Shown here: one piece after another, positions 40,543-48,947 of the stretch
Position numbering within the stretch: position 1 is the first letter of the stretch
How the letters are laid out: every line of letters starts with the position of its first letter
Assembly: GCA_949291515.1 (NCBI GenBank)
Contig: CASEVY010000010.1
Location: forward strand, 248,001 to 312,000
Direction: 5' to 3'
DNA from: an uncultured bacterium
GTDB taxonomy: Bacteria > Elusimicrobiota > Elusimicrobia > Elusimicrobiales > Elusimicrobiaceae
Length of the DNA: 64,000 nt
Translations under genes and position numbers: made by a program
Notes under the pieces: generated by a model
The model's input: the letters and a program-made list of their open reading frames with translations, nothing else
Databases searched by the model: none
What the model was told of the DNA's origin: nothing

Positions 40543-40851
40543 ATGAAAGACATTCTGGACATTGGACGCGATGAGGCTAACCTTTCCGGCAGCGGAGCGG
40601 GGCTGTATAAAGTGATGTTGGAGCTTTTGCAGCGTTGGGAAACTTTGGCCCCTATGGCAAAGGAGTTCGCCGTTTTGGATAAAGCCCTCAAAAAATATTT
40701 CTACGGAGTTCCGGATTTCCGTATAGGCAAATATCAGGTAAAAGGCTTTTACTGTGATAGCTCAAAACTGAGAATACCGGAAAAAGTAAAAAATAAATAT
40801 CTAAGAAAGGAACGGGAATGGATCGTAAGCATAAATAAGATAAACAAATAA
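40543..40851 (+). CDS. 102-aa protein of unknown family, controlled by the structured leader
   Basis: A small soluble protein with no signal peptide or membrane helix. The N-terminal half is acidic and helical (about 1-55, with GAGLYKVMLELLQRWETLAP). A central aromatic segment (YFYGVPDFRIGKYQVKGFY) is followed by a basic C-terminus (IPEKVKNKYLRKEREW, then KINK) that could bind nucleic acid. GGCGGAGG lies four bases before the ATG. I recognise no family. It sits between two structured RNAs under one promoter repressed, presumably, by the divergent HTH protein, a layout like RNA-linked toxin-antitoxin or phage-derived regulatory units, but no such function is shown. Confidence 0.75.
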   Translation: MKDILDIGRDEANLSGSGAGLYKVMLELLQRWETLAPMAKEFAVLDKALKKYFYGVPDFRIGKYQVKGFYCDSSKLRIPEKVKNKYLRKEREWIVSINKINK

Positions 40852-40874
40852 GCGTAGAGACAGTAAAAATTTTG

Positions 40875-40951
40875 GCCGGTGCGCTTCCGCCACTCCTCAC
40901 ACAACCGCATAGAATATACTCCTAAAACTTCATAATATCCTCCTCACCGGC
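40875..40951 (+). ncRNA. Stem-enclosed 3' RNA with three CUCCU motifs
   Basis: GCCGGTG (40875-40881) pairs with CACCGGC (40945-40951), enclosing 63 bases that look mostly unpaired and contain CTCCT at 40893-40897, CTCCT at 40919-40923 and CCTCCT at 40939-40944. These match the anti-Shine-Dalgarno core and could pair with AGGAG ribosome sites. It follows the 102-aa stop by about 20 bases and is directly followed by a strong terminator. It could be a 3'-UTR-derived small RNA; the shape suits exposed seed regions. Inference only. Confidence 0.55.
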
Positions 40952-40977
40952 AGGCCGCTTTTTAAGCGGCCTTTTTT
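40952..40977 (+). terminator. Rho-independent terminator of the structured-RNA unit
   Basis: AGGCCGCTT, loop TTT, AAGCGGCCT and a T-run. A 9-bp stem with perfect pairing, immediately after the CUCCU-bearing RNA. The next 200 bases have no gene. Confidence 0.94.
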
Positions 40978-41052
40978 ATTTTATGGATACAGAATCCAGA
41001 TGGTGAACGGTAAAGTCGTACGTCGAGGCGTAACCGTAAAATCAAAAAACGC

Positions 41053-41079
41053 TTGACTGTTTTTTTTTTTTGATAAATT
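41053..41079 (+). promoter_or_regulatory. Promoter with a 12-T tract in its spacer
   Basis: TTGACT (41053-41058), a spacer containing 12 consecutive T residues (41060-41071), then TGA and TAAATT (41074-41079) as an extended -10. The spacer is 15 bp, short of the optimum 17, so slippage in the T-tract would change promoter strength. The predicted leader to the Cys-rich gene is about 95 nt and contains a small hairpin (CAAACT/AGTTTG). Confidence 0.5.
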
Positions 41080-41179
41080 TCTTTTGTCTTTATCGTCGCT
41101 ATGTTTTAATGCCAGTTTTTCGGCGATAATGCGCCAAACTCGACAGTTTGACGAATAATGTTGGAAAAGAGGAGTTTTT

Positions 41180-41953
41180 ATGAAAAAAAAGAAATTTACT
41201 CAATATCTAATAATTGCTATTTTGTTTTTCTTGCCTTTTTCGTTTGCAAGTTTAGCTTTTTCCTCCTGTTCTTACGGCGGCAAAACTTTAAGCGACGGAA
41301 ACGCAATATATTCGCCCGACGGCTGTGATACCTGCGTTAAATATTGCTGCCCCAACGGAGAAATGAGCGACGAAGATTGCGCCGAAGGATCCGATATAGC
41401 CTCTTATTCGGAAGCCTGCGCGGATAAAATGAGCAAATGCAAAAGCGGCTATACCGAAGGCAGCGACGGAAGTTGTTGCTTGAATACTAGCAAGCCGAGA
41501 AAAACTACGGCTTATCTTAACTATTCCTCTTATGGATGGTATACGACAAGCGGCAAAATAAATCATTTCGCTACTTTAAAAGTTTCCGCCCCGTATTGTA
41601 AAAATTCATCTTGGTATGTTAAGGTAAACAGCTATTCTTGCACTTCGCCGTTAAGCAAAACTTCAGACGGCTGCAAAATGTGGCCTTACTGGACTTGCCA
41701 ACGTCATAACGTCGCTACGGAACACGATGGCTTGCCAATGTGTTCCGGTACGGCCTCTTCGGTAGGGGCTTTACTTGATTCATACACAAGTGCTTCTGCC
41801 GTATACGGAGCGGGAAGCACGGGGGATTGTTCTTACGAATGTCTGTACAGAGATTCAAAAAGACTGTACCAGCTTTGTGAATGTGATATGTCTTTGGAAG
41901 ATTTTGAAACAGACGTTAAATCCGAATACAGAGCAAGCGAACTTAAGTTTTAA
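41180..41953 (+). CDS. Secreted cysteine-rich protein of unknown function
   Basis: A 257-aa protein with a long signal peptide (about 1-28) and some twenty cysteines in the mature part, including SSCSYGG, DGCDTCVKYCCPNG, GSCCLN, WTCQRH, DCSYECLYR and LCECD. Such density implies disulphides, so an extracytoplasmic place. No family recognised. GAGGAG precedes the ATG. It is followed by a terminator and stands alone, behind a promoter whose spacer contains a 12-T tract. Similar Cys-rich secreted architecture is seen in the gene at 46962-48206, so the two may belong to one lineage-specific group, perhaps pseudopilin-exported or surface-exposed. Confidence 0.75.
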   Translation: MKKKKFTQYLIIAILFFLPFSFASLAFSSCSYGGKTLSDGNAIYSPDGCDTCVKYCCPNGEMSDEDCAEGSDIASYSEACADKMSKCKSGYTEGSDGSCCLNTSKPRKTTAYLNYSSYGWYTTSGKINHFATLKVSAPYCKNSSWYVKVNSYSCTSPLSKTSDGCKMWPYWTCQRHNVATEHDGLPMCSGTASSVGALLDSYTSASAVYGAGSTGDCSYECLYRDSKRLYQLCECDMSLEDFETDVKSEYRASELKF

Positions 41954-41979
41954 AGAGGTTCGCCTCTCTAAACTAACCG

Positions 41980-42007
41980 CCCCGCCGTGAAAACGGCGGG
42001 GTTTTTT
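41980..42007 (+). terminator. Rho-independent terminator after the Cys-rich gene
   Basis: CCCCGCCGT, loop GAAA, ACGGCGGGG and six T residues. A second small hairpin AGAGG-TTCG-CCTCT lies just before it. Confidence 0.94.
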
Positions 42008-42139
42008 CGTTAAAATGTAATTTTAAGCGCTTTTGGGACCTTTTGCCCGCACTAATGTTATACATTGCTTGCATAATGTCTAAGTTTTTAATATCGTATC
42101 ATTAAGGCGTTGAGTAAAACGCCGCACGGAGGCATCGTT

Positions 42140-45100
42140 ATGGCTAAAGCAGATAAAGAAAACAATTTCATTAAAACAGTAAAAAGCATCATCGCGGGTA
42201 CGGAGAAAAAAGAGAAAACCGCTCTCGCGGCGGATACGGTATTGAAAGAAGCCGTAAAAATATTTTCCAAACTAAATCAACCTTATGCCGTCATAACCAA
42301 GGCCAATAAACTGGTATACGCGAATAATGCCTTTATCGAATTGCTGGGGACAGCGGTACTCCCTGAAAATATAGAGGATATAATAGCCAAGAACGAATAT
42401 AAAATTTTTGAACGCAAATCAGACGATACTTTCTGTTTTGAGGACAGCGCCGTTTTCGCCTCCGCGCTGTCTTTCAACGGGAAGAATTTTAACGCCAAAA
42501 TCGACATATCCTATTTGGGTGCGGGCAAGAAAGAGAAATATGCTTCTTTGAACATAAGCGAAGTTGACGATAAGGCCTACAATTTGAGAAATGTCGAGAC
42601 GGAAATTTTACGTTCCAGAAATTATCTCGAGAGTTTGTTCTCGGCATTGCCTTTCGCCTCTTTCGTCCGGGACGATAAAGGCGTCCTGATTACCGCCAAT
42701 AATTACGCCAAGGCGCTTTTGGGCGCGAATTGCGGCTTTGAAGAAACCCCTAATCAAATGCCCAAGCAGGTTTTTAAAGACGACTGCGCTTTGGATAAGG
42801 ACGTTTTTAAAACGGACCGCGCTTTGGAAGGCGCGGAAATTTCCTTCAAGGACAAAAGCGGGAAAGTTAAATTCTATTCGGTAAGCAAAATACCTCTTTG
42901 TGCGGAATCTGGCGAACGAAAACTTGTCTTGAGCGTTATTGAAGATATTACATCAAAGAAACAGCATGAGGAAAAGACCGTTCTGGCCAAAAATCTTCTT
43001 AGTATGATATTGGATTATGCTCCTTTGGCTTTTTATACCAGGGACGAGAAGGGCAATATCTCGTTTTGGAACAAAAAGACGGCGGAGATTTTCGCCGACA
43101 ACTTTACGGTGGAAGGCGAACGCGGCGTATTACACGAAAGCAAGGAACATACAAAAAGCTGCTTGGCTATGGAAAAAGAAATCGTCAAAGAAGGTAAAGT
43201 GGTATTTTGCCCTGCGCAGGAATATAACTCCAAAAGCGGCGGCAAAGTGTTTTTGGATTTGATAAAAGTACCCATACCGGAAAGTTCTTCTTCGCCCGCC
43301 TGCGTTCTTACCATCGCTCAGGACATAACGGAAAAGTATATACAGGAGCGTGAAGGAAGCAAGACTAACAATATTCTCCAGGCGATATTCAATGAGGCGC
43401 CGGTAGCCATATATGCGCGCGACGCCAGCGGTGATATAATATTCCGCAACAAAAAGACTATGGAGATATACGGCGCGGGCGGCGAACCTTCGGAAGATGC
43501 TACGGAGGAGCAAAAAGATTTCTATAAGAAGAGAGACCTCAGCGTTCTAAAGAACGGGAAAGTGCTCTATCTGCCGGAAGAAGAATATGTCGGCATAGAC
43601 GGCGGCAAACGCGTTATTCGCGCGGTAAAATCGCCGATATCGGATAATGGCGGAAAGCCTTTCCTCGTGGTTACCATAGGGGAGGATATAACCGCCGCTT
43701 ACGAACGGGAACGCGAAGTTCTGCACTATAAGAACTTCTTGCAGGATATAATAAACAATCTGCCCGTCGCGCTTTACGCAAAGAAATATACCGGCGAATA
43801 TATACTTTGGAATAAAAAATGCGGGGAGGTGTTCGGAAAGAAAGCCGAAGAAGTCATCGGGAAAACGACTCATAACGACAAGATAAACCCCGAACAGGAA
43901 GAATTTATACGTATGCAGGACCAGAAAGTTTTTGACTCCAAGCGGGAACTTGATATCCCGCAGGAACTTATATCCACGCAGGACGGCGAAATAAAGATAA
44001 TGCATACGGTAAAGACGCCGCTTTTCTTCGCGGACGGTACGCCGAATTGTCTTTTGGGCGTATCGGAAGACATAACGGCCAAGAGCAAAATGGAGCGGCA
44101 GGTTTACGAATCGCGCAGCAAATATTCGCTGTTGGTTGAAAGCTGCAAAGAAGGCATATTGATAATAGAACAGGGCAAAATATCTTTTGCCAACAAGACT
44201 TTGCTTAACTCGCTCGGATACGAAGAAGACGATGTAAAAGGAAAGAGCTTTTGCGACTTGGCTTCGGCTGGCAGCGAGGACGTCGCACGCGAATTTTACG
44301 ATAAGGTCTTTGCCGGCACCGCGGCAAGCGATTATGCTTTTATAAAGATGGACAACAAAAACAAAGACGAAGTGTTTGAGTTCGAGGTTTCCGCGGCGAT
44401 ATCAAAATATTTGGGCAAGAAAATAGTGATAATGTTCTTAAGGAATATAACCAAGGAGCGCAGTATGGAGAATAAGGCCAAAGCGAAGGACGACAGATTC
44501 CGCAGCGTTTTTGAAGGGACGAGCATTCCCCTTATCATATTACAGCACAACGGCTACATTTATGATATGAACCGTGCCGCGCGGGATATTCTCGGGTTTA
44601 CGAAAGAAGATAAGCCGTTATACGGCAGCATATTTATAAAGCCGGGCCTTCCGTTGAAAGCTCGTCGCGCGATGGCGGCCATGGAGCCTTGCGTATTTGA
44701 CGGCAAGATAAATTTCGACAGATTGAAAAAGACGCTCAGCGGCTTGAACAAAAACGGAGTTATGCCTTTGAAAGTCAGTATGACGCCCGTGAACGAGCGG
44801 ACCTTAAGCGGCGGCAAGACTGTATGCGATTATATCTTGCAGCTGACGGCAGACAAGAGTACAAAAGAGATGGTTCCAGAAGAAGGCTCCGTACTTGCGG
44901 AGGATATGCTGAGTTATCAGGAGGCGGTATTGCTTTGCTCCAGGGAAGGGCTTATACTTAAATGCAACAAGAGGGCGGAGCAGCTCTTTGGTATAAGTTT
45001 TGTCAATTTATATTCCAAGCCGTTGGCGTCGCTGTTTACGCCTCGCGACAAAGCCGCGATAGAATTGGATATGGCGGAACTGTATAATCACGGCAGCGTA

Positions 45101-46885
45101 AAAAGCAGGGATTACAAGATAAAGAAAGGCGAAAGTGCTGGCGTCGAAGTTGAAGCCAACGCTGTTCTGGCGAAAAACAATAATTTTATAATCTCGTTTA
45201 GGAATATAAGCGCCAAGAAGCAGCTTTTGGACGTCTTGGACGAAAGGAGCCAATATGCCCAAGCACTTATGCAGATTGTTGACGGTGCATTGCTTGAATG
45301 CGATATAGAAGATAAGAAACTTTCCGCATTTACGAAGGTAAACGACGCGGCTTGTTCTTTTACCGGGTATTCCATGGACGAGCTTATGAAGCTGAGTTTG
45401 TTTGACCTGCTCGTGGACAAGGAGAAGAAGGAAAGCAAAAAGGTTGACGCGTATTTGGCTTCAAAGGCGGAGTTGTTAAGAAAAGACAAACTTGTATCTT
45501 TTGAGGCGATGCTTAATATAAAGGATAGACAGAAAGCGGCTGTGGTAAGGATAAGTTCGTTTAGAAGCGGCGACAGCGAAAAGGCCGTAATAGTGATACG
45601 CGACGCCAGCAAAGAGCGTCAGCTTGCTTCGGAACTGGATTATAAGCTCAAAGAGCTAAAAGGCGTAAAGAATATTTTGCCCGGGTTGTATATCAAATTG
45701 GATTCCAAGGGTATAATACAGGAATATCAAACTGCGGAAGCGGGATACGATATAGCAGTGTTTCCGTCGGATTATTTGGGCCACCCGATGCAGGAATTTT
45801 TAAGCAGGGAAGAAGGCGATTTGCTTTTGGAGAATATAAAACAGGCGTATAAGACTGGTGTGCCCGTGCAGACGAGTTTTTCCATGCAGAGCGGCGGGGA
45901 ACCGAAGTTTTACGAGGCTTCCATATCGCGTTTGGAGGGCGAAGATAGCGTGGTAATGCTGGTTGAGAACGTCGACAGAAGAAAAGGCTTGGAGAACAAA
46001 ATCCATCATCTTTACGATTTTTCCTCTCGCAAGCAGCGCAGCTTTGTTGAGAATATGAAAGACGTTTTGGAATACGGCAAGCAGATATTCGGGGCGGAAG
46101 TGGGTTTGATAATGCACTTCAGCGGACGCAACCGCGATAAGATACTGATAAACTATGCCACGGATAATCCTTACGACATAAAGAAGGGGATAGAGACCGC
46201 GGTGGAGGAATGTTTGCGCGACGTTCAAGACGGCAAGGTGTACGCCTGCCGCGATACTTCCATTTTAAAGTGCGTGAGATGTCTGCACGTAAAGAGAGGG
46301 ATAAATTCCATTATAGCCGCGCCGTTGTACATAGCCGGCAAGGTGGAAGGCGCGATAGCGTTTGTAAGCGTAAAGAAGAACACGATGCCGCTTACCGACG
46401 AGGATAAGAGCTTTATAAGTTTTGTCGGCGGGCTTATGAGTATGGCCCTGGAAATCCGCCAAAACCAGAAAGCGGTGGACAACAGCTTGGGCGCTTTGAG
46501 GAGATTGGCTTCCAGTTTGGACGTACCCGCTGCGATAATAGACGAGAATTTCAAAATAAAAAATCTGAACAGCGTTATGCGCAATATTTGCGGGATATAC
46601 GATATTGTGGAGGCTGAAGATCAAAATATCTTTGTCAAGTTCGCTTATGACAGTTTAAAAGCTGAGGGCGACTTCAAGAGTGCGTATAAGACGTCCAAAG
46701 GCGGGGCTTTCGATTTCTTATTCGACATCAATATAGCAGACGGAAGCAAAGTAAATCTTGTGTGGCACGTGGTGGAAATCAAGGACGGCAAAGGGGCTGT
46801 CAAAGGGTTTTTGCTGGCCAGCGAAAGCGTGAACAATGTCCCGTCTTTAAAGCCTTTTTTACAGGGATATTTGTTTCATTCTTAA
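42140..46885 (+). CDS. Giant PAS-array protein with GAF domain and no recognisable output domain
   Basis: A 1581-aa soluble protein built of about eleven PAS domains in tandem. Typical starts are ILDYAPLAFYTRDEKGNISFWN, IFNEAPVAIYARDASGDI and IINNLPVALYAKKYTG (about residues 290, 415 and 540), and several end in ITxK-type linkers (SEDITAK, AQDITEK). A GAF domain (about 1310-1455) holds four cysteines in a C-x11-C-x7-C-x2-C pattern (EECLRD, YACRD, KCVRC). A last PAS (about 1470-1570) ends the protein. No HisKA, HATPase, GGDEF, EAL or PP2C motif is visible. CGGAGG seven bases upstream sets the ATG at 42140. It may signal by protein contact with a separate kinase; the orphan kinase at 24615 is one candidate (inference). 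Confidence 0.88.
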   Translation: MAKADKENNFIKTVKSIIAGTEKKEKTALAADTVLKEAVKIFSKLNQPYAVITKANKLVYANNAFIELLGTAVLPENIEDIIAKNEYKIFERKSDDTFCFEDSAVFASALSFNGKNFNAKIDISYLGAGKKEKYASLNISEVDDKAYNLRNVETEILRSRNYLESLFSALPFASFVRDDKGVLITANNYAKALLGANCGFEETPNQMPKQVFKDDCALDKDVFKTDRALEGAEISFKDKSGKVKFYSVSKIPLCAESGERKLVLSVIEDITSKKQHEEKTVLAKNLLSMILDYAPLAFYTRDEKGNISFWNKKTAEIFADNFTVEGERGVLHESKEHTKSCLAMEKEIVKEGKVVFCPAQEYNSKSGGKVFLDLIKVPIPESSSSPACVLTIAQDITEKYIQEREGSKTNNILQAIFNEAPVAIYARDASGDIIFRNKKTMEIYGAGGEPSEDATEEQKDFYKKRDLSVLKNGKVLYLPEEEYVGIDGGKRVIRAVKSPISDNGGKPFLVVTIGEDITAAYEREREVLHYKNFLQDIINNLPVALYAKKYTGEYILWNKKCGEVFGKKAEEVIGKTTHNDKINPEQEEFIRMQDQKVFDSKRELDIPQELISTQDGEIKIMHTVKTPLFFADGTPNCLLGVSEDITAKSKMERQVYESRSKYSLLVESCKEGILIIEQGKISFANKTLLNSLGYEEDDVKGKSFCDLASAGSEDVAREFYDKVFAGTAASDYAFIKMDNKNKDEVFEFEVSAAISKYLGKKIVIMFLRNITKERSMENKAKAKDDRFRSVFEGTSIPLIILQHNGYIYDMNRAARDILGFTKEDKPLYGSIFIKPGLPLKARRAMAAMEPCVFDGKINFDRLKKTLSGLNKNGVMPLKVSMTPVNERTLSGGKTVCDYILQLTADKSTKEMVPEEGSVLAEDMLSYQEAVLLCSREGLILKCNKRAEQLFGISFVNLYSKPLASLFTPRDKAAIELDMAELYNHGSVKSRDYKIKKGESAGVEVEANAVLAKNNNFIISFRNISAKKQLLDVLDERSQYAQALMQIVDGALLECDIEDKKLSAFTKVNDAACSFTGYSMDELMKLSLFDLLVDKEKKESKKVDAYLASKAELLRKDKLVSFEAMLNIKDRQKAAVVRISSFRSGDSEKAVIVIRDASKERQLASELDYKLKELKGVKNILPGLYIKLDSKGIIQEYQTAEAGYDIAVFPSDYLGHPMQEFLSREEGDLLLENIKQAYKTGVPVQTSFSMQSGGEPKFYEASISRLEGEDSVVMLVENVDRRKGLENKIHHLYDFSSRKQRSFVENMKDVLEYGKQIFGAEVGLIMHFSGRNRDKILINYATDNPYDIKKGIETAVEECLRDVQDGKVYACRDTSILKCVRCLHVKRGINSIIAAPLYIAGKVEGAIAFVSVKKNTMPLTDEDKSFISFVGGLMSMALEIRQNQKAVDNSLGALRRLASSLDVPAAIIDENFKIKNLNSVMRNICGIYDIVEAEDQNIFVKFAYDSLKAEGDFKSAYKTSKGGAFDFLFDINIADGSKVNLVWHVVEIKDGKGAVKGFLLASESVNNVPSLKPFLQGYLFHS

Positions 46886-46886
46886 C

Positions 46887-46915
46887 TTGACAGTAAAGTC
46901 CGAGGCATGTATTAT
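46887..46915 (+). promoter_or_regulatory. Promoter of the secreted 414-aa protein gene
   Basis: Perfect TTGACA (46887-46892), 17-bp spacer, TATTAT (46910-46915). It begins one base after the PAS-array stop codon and gives a leader of about 40 nt. Confidence 0.8.
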
Positions 46916-46961
46916 ATCTAAAAGGGAAATAATACGTATATTATTTTAAGAGGGATTGAAT

Positions 46962-48206
46962 ATGAAGAAATTTCTTCTTATATCGCTGTGTGTTTTCTTG
47001 TGCGCGGGCGCGAAAGCTGCGGAGTATGAAATAACTACCGCATTGTCCAGCCCGTATGGAATGTTCAGTACATTTTCGGTGTTTGGGGACGCTACCGTAT
47101 GGGATTTGATTATTGGGGCCAACAGCAAGGATAACGTAACGCCTACCGGGCACACTTTGCCCATATACCGCCCAATACAGGAAACGTATTTGAATGCAAA
47201 CGACATAGTATTCGGCGGGGACTTGAATATAAACAGAGACTTGTTTTTAAGTGCGCCGAACCAGTCATACGGGAATGTTCTGGTAACCACTTACAGCAGC
47301 GATACCGTTCAGGTGCCGACGTTTTTTGATATGAATTTTTCCAATATAACGATACCTACTCTATATGCCAATATGCTTCTTACCGGCCCGCTTACGATAA
47401 CGGGAGCGCTGCAGGTAATTACGCTTAGGACCGCGATGCTTAAAATAACCAATTCTTCTACTGGCAGATCTTTCACTTTCCCGTCGGTAAGAGGAACGTC
47501 TTTTGGGGATAGGGTTTTTGCTTCCACGCCGTCCTCCCATTGCGGGAGCGACAATAAAGGGCATTATTACGGGCCTTGGGTTACTTGTTCCAGCGGGTCA
47601 TGCCCGTCAGTGAGCAACAACTGCGATAATGACGATGCCGCGCAATATACGTGCCCGGATAACTTAACGGCCAGCAAGAACTGTATTGATATGAGGCGTG
47701 TAACTTACGGGATAACTTCCGTCGATACCAGGCCATATATTTCGGACGTGAAATCTTTTTATCGCAAGTGCGTATACGCCACCGACGAAGAAAGCGGCGC
47801 GCCTAACTGCGTTTTGGAGGACTATGTCGCCGGTGAAGAGGCCTACGATTCCATAGTTGATTGTTCCGAGAGCGATTTGACAAGCTGTATATCTTTGTGT
47901 TCGCGGCAGGGCGGCTGCTCCGGGACGGCGCGTTCGTGTAAGTATAAGGAAGATCCTCCGACGCAATTCGGCTCGGATTGCGCTTTGAGCGGATGGGAGA
48001 TGGGTTCCGGATTGGAATGTAAAGACTCATATTCCAGGGTAATGTATACGGTATATACGTGTCCGGCGGGTTCGGATTATACTTCAAGGCCGGCGAGTTC
48101 CACTTTCTCGCAGTATAGGGAGGTGGCTTGTATGGGCGACAATGTGGAGAACGATAATACCTCCGACACATATTGCGACAAGGAATTTTTGGTTATAGAT
48201 TTTTAA
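46962..48206 (+). CDS. Secreted cysteine-rich protein of unknown function
   Basis: A 414-aa protein with a signal peptide (about 1-18, ending GAKAAEY). The first half (about 20-180) is Thr/Ser/Asn-rich, beta-like and almost free of Cys, with repeated short strands (NINRDLFLS, GPLTITGALQVITL) that resemble a beta-helix or tail-fibre-like region. The second half (about 180-414) has roughly twenty cysteines. GAGGGATTGA precedes the ATG at 46962. It has its own promoter and terminator. Such proteins are plausible surface or secreted products in this lineage, but I can name no family or role. Confidence 0.75.
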   Translation: MKKFLLISLCVFLCAGAKAAEYEITTALSSPYGMFSTFSVFGDATVWDLIIGANSKDNVTPTGHTLPIYRPIQETYLNANDIVFGGDLNINRDLFLSAPNQSYGNVLVTTYSSDTVQVPTFFDMNFSNITIPTLYANMLLTGPLTITGALQVITLRTAMLKITNSSTGRSFTFPSVRGTSFGDRVFASTPSSHCGSDNKGHYYGPWVTCSSGSCPSVSNNCDNDDAAQYTCPDNLTASKNCIDMRRVTYGITSVDTRPYISDVKSFYRKCVYATDEESGAPNCVLEDYVAGEEAYDSIVDCSESDLTSCISLCSRQGGCSGTARSCKYKEDPPTQFGSDCALSGWEMGSGLECKDSYSRVMYTVYTCPAGSDYTSRPASSTFSQYREVACMGDNVENDNTSDTYCDKEFLVIDF

Positions 48207-48220
48207 CGATATCTTGAAAG

Positions 48221-48246
48221 AGCCCCCCGCAAGGGGGGCTTTTTTT
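48221..48246 (+). terminator. Rho-independent terminator after the Cys-rich protein gene
   Basis: AGCCCCCC, loop GCAA, GGGGGGCT and a T-run, 14 bases after the stop. Confidence 0.93.
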
Positions 48247-48339
48247 GTTTGATGAGTGGCGTTTTTGGATTTTTTCTCGGTTATGAATATGTATTTAGAT
48301 TTTGGCGGGGTAAAATAAAAATATCTATTAAATGCGGAG

Positions 48340-48368
48340 TTGCAAATATAGTAGAATAAACTTATATT
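48340..48368 (+). promoter_or_regulatory. Promoter of the slyD-like gene
   Basis: TTGCAA (48340-48345), 17-bp spacer, TATATT (48363-48368). Predicted leader of about 25 nt includes AGAGGAG before the ATG at 48400. Confidence 0.65.
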
Positions 48369-48399
48369 TTCGGTGGGCAGGCGCCCGAGAGGAGAAACT

Positions 48400-48816
48400 A
48401 TGATAAAGAACGGATCTTCGGTATCCATTCACTATACTTTGACTGTAGACGGAAAAGTGGCGGACACTTCAATAGGCAGAGAACCTTTGGAATATACTCA
48501 AGGAGCCGGCCATATAATAATAGGCTTGGAGAAGGCTTTGGCAGGTTTAAAGGCCGGCGACAAGAAATCCGTAGATATAGCGGCGAAGGAAGCATACGGG
48601 GAAATAAATCCCGACGCGAGGCGGAAAGTTCCGCGCGACGCGATACAAGGTATAGACAATCTTAAAGTCGGCGATATGGTAGGGGCGAGCAACGGCGAGC
48701 ACAGTTTTAGAGCGGTGGTATGCTCAGTAACCGATAAGGAAGTGGAATTGGATTTCAATCATCCTTTGGCCGGTAAAGATTTGCATTTTGATGTGGAGAT
48801 AGTTTCGGTAAAATAA
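48400..48816 (+). CDS. FKBP-type peptidyl-prolyl isomerase, SlyD-like
   Basis: A 138-aa cytosolic isomerase and chaperone. The FKBP half-domains flank an IF-chaperone insert: VSIHYTLTVDGKVADTS and EYTQGAGHIIIGLEKALAGLKAGDKKSV, then the insert (about 70-115: AYGEINPDARRKVPRDAI), then the return strand DFNHPLAGKDLHFDVEIV. This is the SlyD layout. The His-rich metal-binding tail of E. coli SlyD is absent. The ATG at 48400 has AGAGGAG upstream; the frame is open nine codons further without support. Alternative name: FkpB-like. It stands alone under its own promoter. Confidence 0.93.
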   Translation: MIKNGSSVSIHYTLTVDGKVADTSIGREPLEYTQGAGHIIIGLEKALAGLKAGDKKSVDIAAKEAYGEINPDARRKVPRDAIQGIDNLKVGDMVGASNGEHSFRAVVCSVTDKEVELDFNHPLAGKDLHFDVEIVSVK

Positions 48817-48928
48817 ACAGCCGCCTGCGCAAAGGGGTTGTAAAGGGGGCTTTTCGTCGGGGATAAGCCTTTGCGCCTTATGTGCGGGAGCAAAAAACGC
48901 AAATAAACTGGAAATAATATTTCAAAAT

Positions 48929-48937
48929 TGATAAAAT
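48929..48937 (+). promoter_or_regulatory. Extended -10 promoter of tRNA-Thr
   Basis: TTGATAAAAT: TGA followed by TAAAAT (48932-48937). The predicted start is within about five bases of the mature tRNA 5' end. A weak -35 (TGGAAA, 48909-48914) lies 17 bp upstream. Confidence 0.55.
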
Positions 48938-48947
48938 CTAATATATC

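Noticed and set aside
40405-40851. Retron or type III toxin-antitoxin (ToxIN-like) locus
   Set aside because: No reverse transcriptase is present, the RNA lacks tandem antitoxin repeats, and the 102-aa protein is shorter than and unlike ToxN-type nucleases.
40875-40977. CRISPR-like or tandem repeat array suggested by the three CUCCU motifs
   Set aside because: The motifs are only five to six bases, the spacing is irregular, and no longer repeat surrounds them.
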